NCBI RefSeq assembly: GCF_019931675.1
Contig: NZ_CP082922.1
Coordinates: forward strand, 2,309,001-2,373,000
Direction of reading: 5' to 3'
Source: Nocardioides rotundus
Lineage (GTDB): Bacteria; Actinomycetota; Actinomycetes; Propionibacteriales; Nocardioidaceae
Length of the DNA stretch: 64,000 nt
The notes under the pieces are model-generated. The model was not told the DNA's origin. It was given only the letters and a program-made list of their open reading frames with translations, and did not search any database. Positions within the stretch are counted from its first letter, which is position 1. Every line of letters starts with the position of its first letter. Position numbers and translations under genes: made by a program. Below, piece by piece: positions 50,013 through 58,879 of this stretch.

Positions 50013-50891
50013 ATGGGATGGATGATCAGTGCGGCCGGCCTACTCGTTGTCTTGGTGGCGCTGTGGGACATCTTCCACACTCTGTGGCACCCGGGCGGAT
50101 TCGGCCGGATCGCTCGGTGGGTGTTCCAGCTCGTGTGGTGGGCCACCAAGCACGTGTTGCCCAGCCACACCCGGCGCCTCGCCGGGCCGATCGGAATCCT
50201 CGGAACCGTGGCGTTGTGGACCGGTCTGGTGGTGATCGGCTGGACTCTGGTCTACCTGCCCCACATGTCGGACGGCTTCTACTTCGGGTCAGCACTCAGA
50301 CCCGAGCAGTCTTCCGATGCCCTGACCGCCCTGTACCTGTCGTTGGTCACCGTGGCCACGCTCGGCTTCGGTGACGTCACCCCGGCCGACCCCGTCCTGC
50401 GCCTGCTGGCACCGTTCGAGGCGCTTCTCGGGTTCGTCCTCCTGACCGCCGCCATCTCCTGGATCCTGCAGGTCTACCCCGCCCTGGGCAGGCGGAGGTC
50501 TGTTGCGAAGCGGTTGAGCCTTCTGCAGTCGAGTCATGCGACTGCCGTGGTGGCCGGTGGGGAACCATGCGTCGCTAGCCGCATGCTGGACGCCGTGACC
50601 GACGGCACGATCCAGGCCGAGACGGACCTCATGCAGTACGCCGAGTCCTACTACTTCATCGAGGAAGAGGAAGAGCTGTCGCTGGCTGCGACCCTCCCCC
50701 ACGCACTGGAGCTGGCGGAGGCCGGAAGGACGTCGTCCTCGCGCGAGGTGCAACTCGCAGCCGACATGCTCACAGCGGCCGTCGAGAGCCTCGCCCTGCT
50801 GCTGGACCGTGCCTACCTCAAGACCGGGTCCGCGACACCGGAGGTGCTCGCGTCCTACGGCGCCGACCACGGATTCGAGCCCCACGCATAA
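50013..50891 (+). CDS. Two-helix potassium channel family protein
   Basis: 292-residue membrane protein. Helices at about 4-22 and 57-82 precede the pore loop with the K+ selectivity filter TVATLGFGDVTP (filter at 116-121), followed by an outgoing helix at about 130-155. The remaining 135 residues form a cytoplasmic helical domain with an EEEEE stretch. The ATG at 50013 follows the IS remnant by about 40 bp. With the antiporter gene just downstream (28 nt) it may form a small ion-homeostasis operon. Confidence 0.85.
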   Translation: MGWMISAAGLLVVLVALWDIFHTLWHPGGFGRIARWVFQLVWWATKHVLPSHTRRLAGPIGILGTVALWTGLVVIGWTLVYLPHMSDGFYFGSALRPEQSSDALTALYLSLVTVATLGFGDVTPADPVLRLLAPFEALLGFVLLTAAISWILQVYPALGRRRSVAKRLSLLQSSHATAVVAGGEPCVASRMLDAVTDGTIQAETDLMQYAESYYFIEEEEELSLAATLPHALELAEAGRTSSSREVQLAADMLTAAVESLALLLDRAYLKTGSATPEVLASYGADHGFEPHA

Positions 50892-50919
50892 TGACGAAGG
50901 CGCGGGGCAGGGCGCTGCC

Positions 50920-52155
50920 ATGACCCTCGACGTGCTGCTCATCGCGACCGGCGCGCTCGGCGTGCTGGTGGCTGCGCTGTCTGCACGAATCAGGCGTCTG
51001 CCCGTATCCGAGCCGCTACTTGCGCTGGTGGTCGGCGTGCTCGTCGGGCCCGAGGTGCTCCGCGCTTTGCCTTTTCCACCGATCACCACCGAGCATGCGA
51101 GCGTTCACGACGCGACACGGATCCTGCTGGTGATCTCGGTGATGGGGGTCGCGCTGCGCTATCCGTTCGGTTCGGTCCGTGCACAGCTCCGGCCGGTCTC
51201 GATCCTGCTGTTAATGGCCATGCCGGCCATGGCGTTGATCTCCACAGGTCTGACCGCCGGGATCCTCGGGGTCACGCTGGGCGCTGCGCTGCTGCTCGGG
51301 ACAGCGATCTGCCCTACCGACCCGGTCCTCGCCTCCAGCGTGGTCACCGGCAAGCCCGCAGAGGAGGACCTACCGGCCCGTGACCGGCAGATCCTCTCGC
51401 TGGAGTCAGGCGCCAACGACGGTCTGGCCCTGCTGTTCGTGCTGGCCGCGGTCGCGTTTGCTGGACCGATGAGCGCTGGACGGGCAGCTGCGGACGCTCT
51501 CTGGCAGGTGCTGGGCGCTGTCGCTCTCGGTGTGCTGGCTGGCTGGCTCGGGGGTCGCGCACTGCGGGCTGGGGAGGCGCACGGTGCGACAGCCCACGGC
51601 CCGATGCTGCTCTTCACGGTCTTGCTCGCCCTGCTCGTTCTGGGACTGTCCGGGGTGCTCCATCTCGACGGCGTGCTCGCAGCGTTCGTCGCGGGGCTCG
51701 CCTTCAACTTGACCAGCACTGGCGCAGAGCGGACGGCGGAGGTCGAGATTGACGAGGCGGCCAATCGGTTCGCAGTCCTGCCGATGTTCGTTCTGCTGGG
51801 TGCCACCCTCCCCTGGACCGTCTGGGGCGAGCTCGGGTGGACGGCGATCGCACTCGCTCTCGCCGTGCTCCTGCTTCGTCGACTTCCCGTGCTGCTCCTG
51901 CTCAAACGACCGCTGAACCTGGGCTGGCCCGACGCGCTGTACCTGGGGTGGTTCGGGCCGGTCGGTGTCTCGGCCGTGTTCTACCTGACTCTCGAGGCGG
52001 AAGAGCTCGGTCTCCCTGAGACTGTCATGGGCGCCGGGATCATGGTGGTGGTCGTGAGCACCGTGGCCCATGGCGTTACCTCCTCGGCCGGCCGGCTGCT
52101 CTACCGACGCCTCACGGGCGAGACCCCGACCGGACAGCCAGTGCTCGAGGGTTGA
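50920..52155 (+). CDS. CPA-family cation/proton antiporter
   Basis: 411-residue membrane antiporter with 12-13 helices exchanging Na+ or K+ for H+. Typical parts are LPVSEPLLALVVGVLVGPEVL, the unwound-helix region GTAICPTDPVLASSVV and the core LSLESGANDGLALLFV carrying the acidic ND pair of electrogenic antiporters. The ATG at 50920 is chosen because the preceding codons are in another frame. It is convergent with the Nuo-like operon. Confidence 0.88.
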   Translation: MTLDVLLIATGALGVLVAALSARIRRLPVSEPLLALVVGVLVGPEVLRALPFPPITTEHASVHDATRILLVISVMGVALRYPFGSVRAQLRPVSILLLMAMPAMALISTGLTAGILGVTLGAALLLGTAICPTDPVLASSVVTGKPAEEDLPARDRQILSLESGANDGLALLFVLAAVAFAGPMSAGRAAADALWQVLGAVALGVLAGWLGGRALRAGEAHGATAHGPMLLFTVLLALLVLGLSGVLHLDGVLAAFVAGLAFNLTSTGAERTAEVEIDEAANRFAVLPMFVLLGATLPWTVWGELGWTAIALALAVLLLRRLPVLLLLKRPLNLGWPDALYLGWFGPVGVSAVFYLTLEAEELGLPETVMGAGIMVVVVSTVAHGVTSSAGRLLYRRLTGETPTGQPVLEG

Positions 52156-52198
52156 TCCGCCGCCACGTGGCCGGCCGTTCCCCACCTGGGGATACCCG

Positions 52199-53617
52199 TC
52201 AGATCGAGAAGACACTCCAGAGGACGCCTGCGCCTATGCCGAGCACGAGGCTGAGAGCCGAGGTCACCACCGCCGTCGTCGCCGACCAAGCACGAGGAAC
52301 GAACGCTCCTGGCAGGGTCCGCGCGGGGGGTTCCCCTCGGCCGTAGACGGGTGCGATCCACCGAAGGTAGTAGAAGAGACTGACCACGGTGTTGACGAAC
52401 ACCAGCACGGCCAGCCAGGCAAGCCCGCCGTCCCAGGCGGCGGCGGTGGTGGTGAGCTTGCCGGCGAAGACGACGGTCGGCGGGGTGCCGACGAGGCCGA
52501 GCAGCGCCACCACGAGGGATGCGCCAAGCCACGGCCGGGCTCGGCCCATGCCGCGGTAGGAGTCGAGGTCGCGCCGGTCGGGGAAGGCGGTCGTCACTGC
52601 GAATGCCGCGAGGTTGGTGACGGTGTAGCCGGCAAGGTAGAGCAGCAGGGCGGGCAGGGCCAGGTCGCTGCGCCCGGCGACCGCGACCGGCACGAGCAGG
52701 TAGCCGACCTGGCTGACCGTGGACCAGCCGAGCAGGCGCCGGGGGTCGCTCTGCCAGTAGGCGGCGAAGTTGCCGAGCGTCATGCTGGCGACCGCGAGGA
52801 CGGCGACCAGCAGCGGCCAGGCGAGGGTGTCGGGGAGCATGGCGATGAGTCGGTAGGCGGCGACCATCGCGCCGATCTTGGGCACGGTGGTGAGGAAGGC
52901 CGCGACCGCCCCGCCCGCACCCTCGGCGGCATCGGGGACCCAGAAGTGCCCCGGGACGCCGCCGGCCTTGAACATCAAGCCACCCAGCACCGCCACGACG
53001 CTCGCCGCGACCACGCCCTGCGGCGCCTCAGCAAGTCGGTCGGTGAGGTCGGCGTACGACGTGGTCGCGGAGACTCCGTACAGCAGCGTGACCCCGAGCA
53101 GCAGGAGGATGCCGAACAGGGCACCCAGCAGGTAGGTCTTCATGGCCGCCTCGGCTCCGCGGGGCGTGCGCGCGATGCCGATCAGGCCGTAGAGCGGGAT
53201 GCTCGCGAGCAGGAACCCGACCACTACGACGAGCAGGTCGTCGGCGCCGGCGAGGACGAGCGTGCCGGTGGTCGAGAACAGGAAGAGTGCGTAGGTCTCG
53301 CTCTCCCGTGGCGAGCCGGCGATCTCGTCGGAGGCCAGCGCGAGGACGATCAGCGTGCCGACGGCGGCGACGATCCGCGCCACTCCGGTGGCGGTGTCGA
53401 CGGTGAAGGTGCCCTCCATCGCCGGCTGGGCCGGGCCGGGGAGGTCGACCGCGGCCAGGATGGCGGCGGCGACCAGCGCGACCGCGGCGATGACGCGGGT
53501 GACCCACTGGCGGGTCCGCGGGAGGAAGGACCCGCTGACCAGGACCGTGAGCCCGCCGAGGAACACCACGATCTCCGGCAGCAGCAGGAGTGGCCGCATG
53601 GCCATCTCGGAGCCCAC
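52199..53617 (-). CDS. nuoN: NADH-quinone oxidoreductase subunit N-like antiporter subunit
   Basis: 472-residue, about 13-14-helix proton-channel subunit of the complex I membrane arm. The channel Lys region GGLMFKAGGVPGHFWVPDAAEGA, the second-channel KIGAMVAAYRL and the late GTPPTVVFAGKLTT are conserved. The last gene of an eight-gene operon reading right to left; the GTG start is 4 nt after the nuoM stop. It is diverged from housekeeping NuoN and belongs to a locus without NADH-oxidising or Fe-S subunits. Confidence 0.85.
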   Translation of the reverse strand: MGSEMAMRPLLLLPEIVVFLGGLTVLVSGSFLPRTRQWVTRVIAAVALVAAAILAAVDLPGPAQPAMEGTFTVDTATGVARIVAAVGTLIVLALASDEIAGSPRESETYALFLFSTTGTLVLAGADDLLVVVVGFLLASIPLYGLIGIARTPRGAEAAMKTYLLGALFGILLLLGVTLLYGVSATTSYADLTDRLAEAPQGVVAASVVAVLGGLMFKAGGVPGHFWVPDAAEGAGGAVAAFLTTVPKIGAMVAAYRLIAMLPDTLAWPLLVAVLAVASMTLGNFAAYWQSDPRRLLGWSTVSQVGYLLVPVAVAGRSDLALPALLLYLAGYTVTNLAAFAVTTAFPDRRDLDSYRGMGRARPWLGASLVVALLGLVGTPPTVVFAGKLTTTAAAWDGGLAWLAVLVFVNTVVSLFYYLRWIAPVYGRGEPPARTLPGAFVPRAWSATTAVVTSALSLVLGIGAGVLWSVFSI

Positions 53618-53621
53618 GGGC

Positions 53622-55118
53622 CTACCTTCCGACGAGCTCGACGGCGACCTCGGCCGCGGGCTCGATCACGGCGAGCAGTGGTCGGGGGAACACTCCGATG
53701 AGCAGGGAGAGCACCAGCAGCGGGCCGACCGACCAGACCTCGGCGGCGCGCAGGTCGGTGAATCCGACCGAGCGGCCGCGGGTCTCGCCGGTGAAGATCC
53801 GCTGCAGCGCGCGGAGGAACAGCGCCGCGGTGAGGAGGATGCCCACGAGCGCGATGGCCGTGACTGGGGCGGCGGCGATGCTGCCGGTGAAGATCTGGAA
53901 CTCCGCGATGAAGCCGGACAGCCCGGGAAGGCCCAGAGAGGCGAATGCGCCTACGGCGAAGAACGCGGCGAACCGCGGCGCGGGTCCGGCCAGGCCGCCG
54001 TAGGAGTCCATGTCATAGGTCGCTGCCCGGTCCTGGAGAACCCCGGCGAGGAGGAACAGCGCACCGGTGATCAGGCCGTGGCTGACCATCTGCGTGACGC
54101 CACCGGTGACCGCGACGGACCGGGCCTGCGCGGTGTCGTCGGCGACGAGCCCTGCGGCGCCGACGGCGAGGACGATGTAGCCCATGTGGTTCACCGACGT
54201 GTAGGCGACCATCCGCTTGAAGTTCGTCTGGGCCAGGGCCACCAGGGCGCCGTACACGACAGACACGATGCCGACGACGATGATCACCCACGCCCAGTCC
54301 CGCCACGCCTCGGGCAGCATCGGCATCGCGATCCGCACGAACCCGTAGGTGCCCATCTTCAGCAGCACGCCCGCCAGGACCGCCGAGCCGATCGCCGGCG
54401 CGTCCGTGTGGGCCGGCGGCAGCCAGGTGTGGAACGGCACGGTCGGGGTCTTCACCGCCAGTCCGATCAGGATCGCGGCCAGCACCAGCCCACCGGCCAG
54501 CGACGACCCGGCGAACGGGGTCTGCTCGGCCAGCTCGACCATGTCGAAGGTGTGCGGGTCGGCGGCGATGTAGAGGCCGATGAAACCGACGAGCAGAGCC
54601 AGGGAGCCCAGAAACGTGTAGAGGAAGAACTTCATCGCCGACCGGGCGGCGTTGCCATGCCCCCAGCCGGCGATCACGAAGTACATGCCGACGATCGAGA
54701 GGTCGAAGAAGACGAAGAAGAGGATCAGGTCGGCGGCGACGAACAGGCCCATGCTGACGCTCTGCAGGAAGAGGAACAGCGCAGCCTGGAGACGCGGCCG
54801 GTCGGTCTCGCGCAGCGCAAAGATCGCGCAGGCGAGGAAGATCACCGCGGTCATCGCGATCAGCGGCAGGGACAACCCGTCGACGCCGAGGTGGTAGCTG
54901 CTGTTCACGCCGGGGATCCACTCGGCCTGCTCCTCAAAGGCGAGTCGTCCGGCCGTGGGCGTCTCGTAGCGCAGCCACGCCGCGACCACGAGGGCGAGGT
55001 CGGCGGCTGCGACCGCGACCCATGCCCACCGTGCGGCCGTGTCGCCGAGCCGCGGAAGCGCGAGCAGGGCCAGAGCGGCAGCCAGGGGCAGGAAGACGAT
55101 CAGACTGAGCACGTTCAC
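53622..55118 (-). CDS. nuoM: NADH-quinone oxidoreductase subunit M-like antiporter subunit
   Basis: 498 residues, 14 helices. LGVDGLSLPLIAMTAVIFLACA is the standard opening, then FFDLSIVGMYFVIAGWG, the channel Lys in GLAVKTPTVPFHTWLPPAHTDAP and MVAYTSVNHMGYIVLA. Note FFDLS where NuoM usually has FEL(S/A)L: the channel Glu is replaced by Asp. Its GTG overlaps the nuoL stop. It would carry one proton channel of the membrane arm. Confidence 0.88.
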   Translation of the reverse strand: MNVLSLIVFLPLAAALALLALPRLGDTAARWAWVAVAAADLALVVAAWLRYETPTAGRLAFEEQAEWIPGVNSSYHLGVDGLSLPLIAMTAVIFLACAIFALRETDRPRLQAALFLFLQSVSMGLFVAADLILFFVFFDLSIVGMYFVIAGWGHGNAARSAMKFFLYTFLGSLALLVGFIGLYIAADPHTFDMVELAEQTPFAGSSLAGGLVLAAILIGLAVKTPTVPFHTWLPPAHTDAPAIGSAVLAGVLLKMGTYGFVRIAMPMLPEAWRDWAWVIIVVGIVSVVYGALVALAQTNFKRMVAYTSVNHMGYIVLAVGAAGLVADDTAQARSVAVTGGVTQMVSHGLITGALFLLAGVLQDRAATYDMDSYGGLAGPAPRFAAFFAVGAFASLGLPGLSGFIAEFQIFTGSIAAAPVTAIALVGILLTAALFLRALQRIFTGETRGRSVGFTDLRAAEVWSVGPLLVLSLLIGVFPRPLLAVIEPAAEVAVELVGR

Positions 55119-57052
55119 CTCACCGTGACAAGGAGCAGGACGCCGATCGCGAGCACCGCGACGGCCTGGATGTAGTACTGGTGCAGCTGGCCGGTCTGCG
55201 GACGACGTGCGAGGCGGCCGAGGCGGCGCAGCTGCGCAGCGAGCCCTTCGACCGCCCCATCGAACCACCGGTCGTCGTCCCGTGCCGCGCGAGCCGCGGT
55301 CCACAGCGACGCCCGGGACGTTGTCTCGACCGCACCGTCCAGCACCCGGTCCTCGAAGGTCGCTGCCCGACGCGCCAGACCGAGCGCGGCCGCGGCGGAC
55401 CCGGCCACGCCCCGGTCCAGGACGCGGTCGTCGAAGCGCGCCAGCGCCTCTGCCAACGCGAGGGTCGGGCGTACGACGAGGGCCTGTGTCGCGCGCCCGA
55501 GACCCAGCCAGGCCAGGGCCCATCCCGGTTCCGGCACCGGACGCCACCACACGAGCGCCAGCACCCCCAGTGCGATCACGACCGACGCGGCCATCTCCGC
55601 CCATGTCGGGTGGAGCGGCTCCTCGCCGAGAGCGCGGGCGACCGTGTCGCCGAACGGCGGCAGCGCGAGCACTCCGAGGACCACTGCGCCGAGCGCGAGG
55701 GCGACCAGCGGCATCTGCTCCAGCATGCCGACGTGGCGGGTGCCCGGCTCCTCCTCGTCGAGATGCGCCTCGACCTCGGCGTGGTTTTGTTCGGACAGCT
55801 GTCGCCACAGGATCACCAAGATCTTGCCGGCGTACGCCGCCGACAGCGCGGCCGCGGCGAGGCCGACGGCGTAGAGCCACGGCGACTCCTCCAGCGCCGC
55901 GGCGAGGACCACGTCCTTGGTCGCCCACAGCGCCAGCGGGGCGACGCCCGCGAGGGACAGCGCACCTGCAGTGGCAGCCCAGCCGACCAGCCGCCACCTC
56001 CGAGCCACGCCACGCAGGCCGGCGAGCTGCTTGGTGCCGAGCGCGGTGAGCCAGGCCCCGGCGGCGAGGAAGAGCAGCGCCTTGGTCGAGGCGTGTGCCA
56101 CGAGGTGTGCCGCTCCCCCGCTCACCGAGGCCAGCCCGGCGCCCATCACCACGAACCCGAGCTGGGCGGACGTGGAGGCGGCAAGCAGTTGTTTGAGGTC
56201 CTGCTGCGCCACGGCGACGGCGCCGAGCAGCAGCGCGGTGAGTGCGCCCACCCAGGCAGCAGCCGGCGCGGCCCAGCCCGTCGAGGCCAGCAGCGGCTCG
56301 GTGCGCAGCAGCAGGTAGCCACCCATGGCGACCATGGCCGCGGAGTGCAACAGTGCACTGACCGGGCTCGGACCCTCCATCGCGCGCGACAGCCAGAACG
56401 AGAACGGCAGCTGGGCCGCCTTGCCGAGGGCTGCGACCAGGACACCCGCCGCGACGACGTGGCGCCACCCCTCGCTGGCTGCGGGCAGGTCGCCCAGTGA
56501 CAGGCCGGCTCCACCGGCGAGCGCTGCTCCGGCCGCGACGTACAGCCCAACGTCCGCCGTGCGCGTGGTCACGAACGCCGTGGTGCCGGCGGACACCCGG
56601 TGGTCGTCGCGCCACCAGAACCCGATCAGCGCGAAGGACGTCGCGCCCATCACCTCCCAGGCGAACAGCAGCGCGGGCAGCGTCTCAGCAGTCGCCGTCA
56701 GGAGCGCGGCGGAGGCGAAGAGCAGCATGAGCCCGTGGAACCGGGCCTGTGACTCCCGGATCTCGCCGGCCGAGAACACCAGCACGAGCAGGCTCACGAC
56801 CGCCACGGTCGGTGCGACCAGCGCCGACAGCGCATCCACCCCGAGGGCGAAATCGCTGCCGGCCATGAACGGGACCGACACCCTTGGCCGTTCGAGGGCG
56901 ACCACCACCGACAGTGCGGCTGTGGTGAAGGCCGTGGCCAGCGACACGGCGGCCGCCGCCCGCTTGAGGCGGGAGAGGGCGAGCCCGCCGCCCACCACGG
57001 CGGGCAGGAGCACGAGCAGCCAGAGTGCGGTCTCGGACATGGACATGGTCAC
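55115..57052 (-). CDS. nuoL: NADH-quinone oxidoreductase subunit L-like antiporter subunit
   Basis: 645 residues, 15-16 helices plus a long C-terminal amphipathic helix region that in complex I braces the membrane arm. The channel Glu is in LFAWEVMGATSFALIGFWW, the Lys in ALGKAAQLPFSFWLSRAMEGP, then SALLHSAAMVAMGGYLL. The family motif HxAT(M) is reduced to HSAAM. The GTG start overlaps the nuoK stop; MSMSE a few codons later is an alternative. Confidence 0.87.
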   Translation of the reverse strand: MTMSMSETALWLLVLLPAVVGGGLALSRLKRAAAAVSLATAFTTAALSVVVALERPRVSVPFMAGSDFALGVDALSALVAPTVAVVSLLVLVFSAGEIRESQARFHGLMLLFASAALLTATAETLPALLFAWEVMGATSFALIGFWWRDDHRVSAGTTAFVTTRTADVGLYVAAGAALAGGAGLSLGDLPAASEGWRHVVAAGVLVAALGKAAQLPFSFWLSRAMEGPSPVSALLHSAAMVAMGGYLLLRTEPLLASTGWAAPAAAWVGALTALLLGAVAVAQQDLKQLLAASTSAQLGFVVMGAGLASVSGGAAHLVAHASTKALLFLAAGAWLTALGTKQLAGLRGVARRWRLVGWAATAGALSLAGVAPLALWATKDVVLAAALEESPWLYAVGLAAAALSAAYAGKILVILWRQLSEQNHAEVEAHLDEEEPGTRHVGMLEQMPLVALALGAVVLGVLALPPFGDTVARALGEEPLHPTWAEMAASVVIALGVLALVWWRPVPEPGWALAWLGLGRATQALVVRPTLALAEALARFDDRVLDRGVAGSAAAALGLARRAATFEDRVLDGAVETTSRASLWTAARAARDDDRWFDGAVEGLAAQLRRLGRLARRPQTGQLHQYYIQAVAVLAIGVLLLVTVR

Positions 57053-57351
57053 CCCGACAGGTCCGTGGCCATGTCGGTCATGTCGGCACCACGCTCACGA
57101 TGCAGCAGCGTGGCGACCGCGAACCCCATCGCCATCTCCACTGTCATCGCGGCGATGATCACCATGAGGAGGACCTGCCCGGTCGGGTCGGGAGCGAGGA
57201 ACCACCAGACGCCGGCAGCGGCGAGGATGACAGCGTTGATCATGAGCTCCAGGCCCATCATCACCATCACCACGACCTGCTGGGAGATCGCGCCGTACAG
57301 CCCGACGCTGAAGATCGCCGCGGCGATGAGCAGGGTCGCCTCCAAGGTCAT
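57049..57351 (-). CDS. nuoK: NADH-quinone oxidoreductase subunit K-like protein
   Basis: 100 residues, three helices, the normal NuoK/MrpC size. SVGLYGAISQQVVVMVMMGLELMINAVIL carries the conserved membrane Glu (Glu35-36 region), and the third helix has MVIIAAMTVEMAMGFAVA with the second Glu. The start overlaps the nuoJ stop and the stop overlaps the nuoL start. Confidence 0.9.
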   Translation of the reverse strand: MTLEATLLIAAAIFSVGLYGAISQQVVVMVMMGLELMINAVILAAAGVWWFLAPDPTGQVLLMVIIAAMTVEMAMGFAVATLLHRERGADMTDMATDLSG

Positions 57352-57917
57352 CTGCCGACACCTCCGGGCTGGGGGTCGTCCGCGGGGCGCTGCTTCAGGT
57401 CATCGCCGAACCGGTCGTAGCGGGTGCGGTGCGCCGCGAGCACGACGCCGGCCACGATGGTGGCGACCATGACCGGGCTGATCACGGCCATCACCAGCAT
57501 CTTCGGGCCCATCAACGATTCCCCCAGCGCCATGGTGACGTCCGACGGTGGACTGCCCCGGCGAGCGGGCCAGTCGACCATCAGGATGCCCGTCGCGAGC
57601 ACCAGGAACGTGGTCACGGCGACGGCGATAGCGGTCTTGTTGCTGTGCACCATGCTCATCGGCATCAGCGCGGGGTTCATCCCCATGAACATGACCATGT
57701 AGACGGCCATGATCGCCATCTCCATGACCATCATCAGGATCGTCACCACGCCGACGTAGTTCTGCTGCAGGAAGAGCACCTGCAGCCCGACCGCTACGAA
57801 GGACAGGGCGAGGGCGTACGTCGCTCGAGCCATCGAGTCGACGTAGAAGACCGCGGCGCCGCCGAGCACCGCGACGAGCCCGATCCCCCAGAAGGCGATG
57901 TCACTGAGCACGTTCAC
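57348..57917 (-). CDS. nuoJ: NADH-quinone oxidoreductase subunit J-like protein
   Basis: 189 residues, five helices. The opening helices have VFYVDSMARATYALALSF and LQQNYVGVVTILMMVMEMAIMAVYMVMFMGMNP, matching NuoJ helix 3, though unusually Met-rich. The C-terminal cytoplasmic tail is short and charged. The GTG at 57917 overlaps the nuoH stop. The Met richness recalls the other island proteins that may meet copper. Confidence 0.85.
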   Translation of the reverse strand: MNVLSDIAFWGIGLVAVLGGAAVFYVDSMARATYALALSFVAVGLQVLFLQQNYVGVVTILMMVMEMAIMAVYMVMFMGMNPALMPMSMVHSNKTAIAVAVTTFLVLATGILMVDWPARRGSPPSDVTMALGESLMGPKMLVMAVISPVMVATIVAGVVLAAHRTRYDRFGDDLKQRPADDPQPGGVGR

Positions 57918-58879
57918 GACCTCCAGACGGCGATGACGGCGACGACCAGGTCCTGCAGCAGCACGGCCGGGAGCAGCAGCATCCAGCCCACCTCCATGAA
58001 CTTGTCCGGCCGGAAGGCCGGCAGCCGCCGCCGCAGCCAGACCAGGACCGCGAGCAGGGCAACGGTCTTCACCAGCACCCAGGCCCATCCCGGCAGCAGC
58101 GGACCGGCGCCGCCGCCGAGGAACATCGGGACCGCGAACGCCGCGCCGGCGGCCAGCAGCGCGTATCGCCCCGCCTCGAACACCAGCCGGTCCACGCCCG
58201 ACAGTTCCGCCCGTGCGCCGCCGGAGACGTCCGTCCCGATCGCCGGGGCGAAAGGCCCCCACACAGAGAAGGCCGCCACCCCGAGCAGGTAGACGAGGAA
58301 CGCCACCGGCATCCAGACAGCGAACCAGAGGCCCTCCTGGGCCGCCGCGACCGCGCGCACGTTCAGGGTCTCCGCGGCGATCGCCGGAGCGACCAGGGCG
58401 AACATCAACGGAAGCTCGTAGCCCAGTCCGTGCGCCAGGAACCGGTAGCCGCCGACCAGCGAGTGTGCCGAGTTCGCACCCCACCCGGTCAGCCACACCA
58501 GCGCCCAGACCATCACGTCCATGGCGTTGAACCACATGACGCCCACGTCGAGGTCGAAGATTGTCCACTCCCCCAACGGCACGACCGTCACCATCAGCGC
58601 CGCCACTACCAGCAGCCCGGCACCCCCGAGGCGCCACAGCAGGCGGTCGGCTTCGACGGTGGTACGACGTCGCTGCCGCATCAGCCGGGCCGCTTCACCG
58701 AACGGCCGGACCGGCCCGCCCATCGTCCCGCCCGGCTTGCCCCCCGCACGCGCGGCGAGGGCACCGTCCAGCATGGCAGCGGTTACGGCCAGCGCGCCCA
58801 GAATCCCCAACGCGGCAATCGCCCAGCCGGGCGCCACGGTGGTGATCGGCGAGTCCGTCATCGGCGTCGGGTCAGCCAT
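57914..58879 (-). CDS. nuoH: NADH-quinone oxidoreductase subunit H-like protein, quinone-loop motif missing
   Basis: 321 residues, eight or nine helices. NVRAVAAAQEGLWFAVWMPVAFLVYLLG, FDLDVGVMWFNAMDVMVWALVWLTGWGANS and the final RLPAFRPDKFMEVGWMLLLP align with NuoH. The conserved cytoplasmic loop with the acidic PFDLPE/ESELVAG-type sequence, which forms the quinone site, is replaced by SVWGPFAPAIGTDVSGGARA. The ATG at 58879 overlaps the upstream gene by 8 nt. It may therefore not reduce quinone in the normal way. Confidence 0.82.
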   Translation of the reverse strand: MADPTPMTDSPITTVAPGWAIAALGILGALAVTAAMLDGALAARAGGKPGGTMGGPVRPFGEAARLMRQRRRTTVEADRLLWRLGGAGLLVVAALMVTVVPLGEWTIFDLDVGVMWFNAMDVMVWALVWLTGWGANSAHSLVGGYRFLAHGLGYELPLMFALVAPAIAAETLNVRAVAAAQEGLWFAVWMPVAFLVYLLGVAAFSVWGPFAPAIGTDVSGGARAELSGVDRLVFEAGRYALLAAGAAFAVPMFLGGGAGPLLPGWAWVLVKTVALLAVLVWLRRRLPAFRPDKFMEVGWMLLLPAVLLQDLVVAVIAVWRS

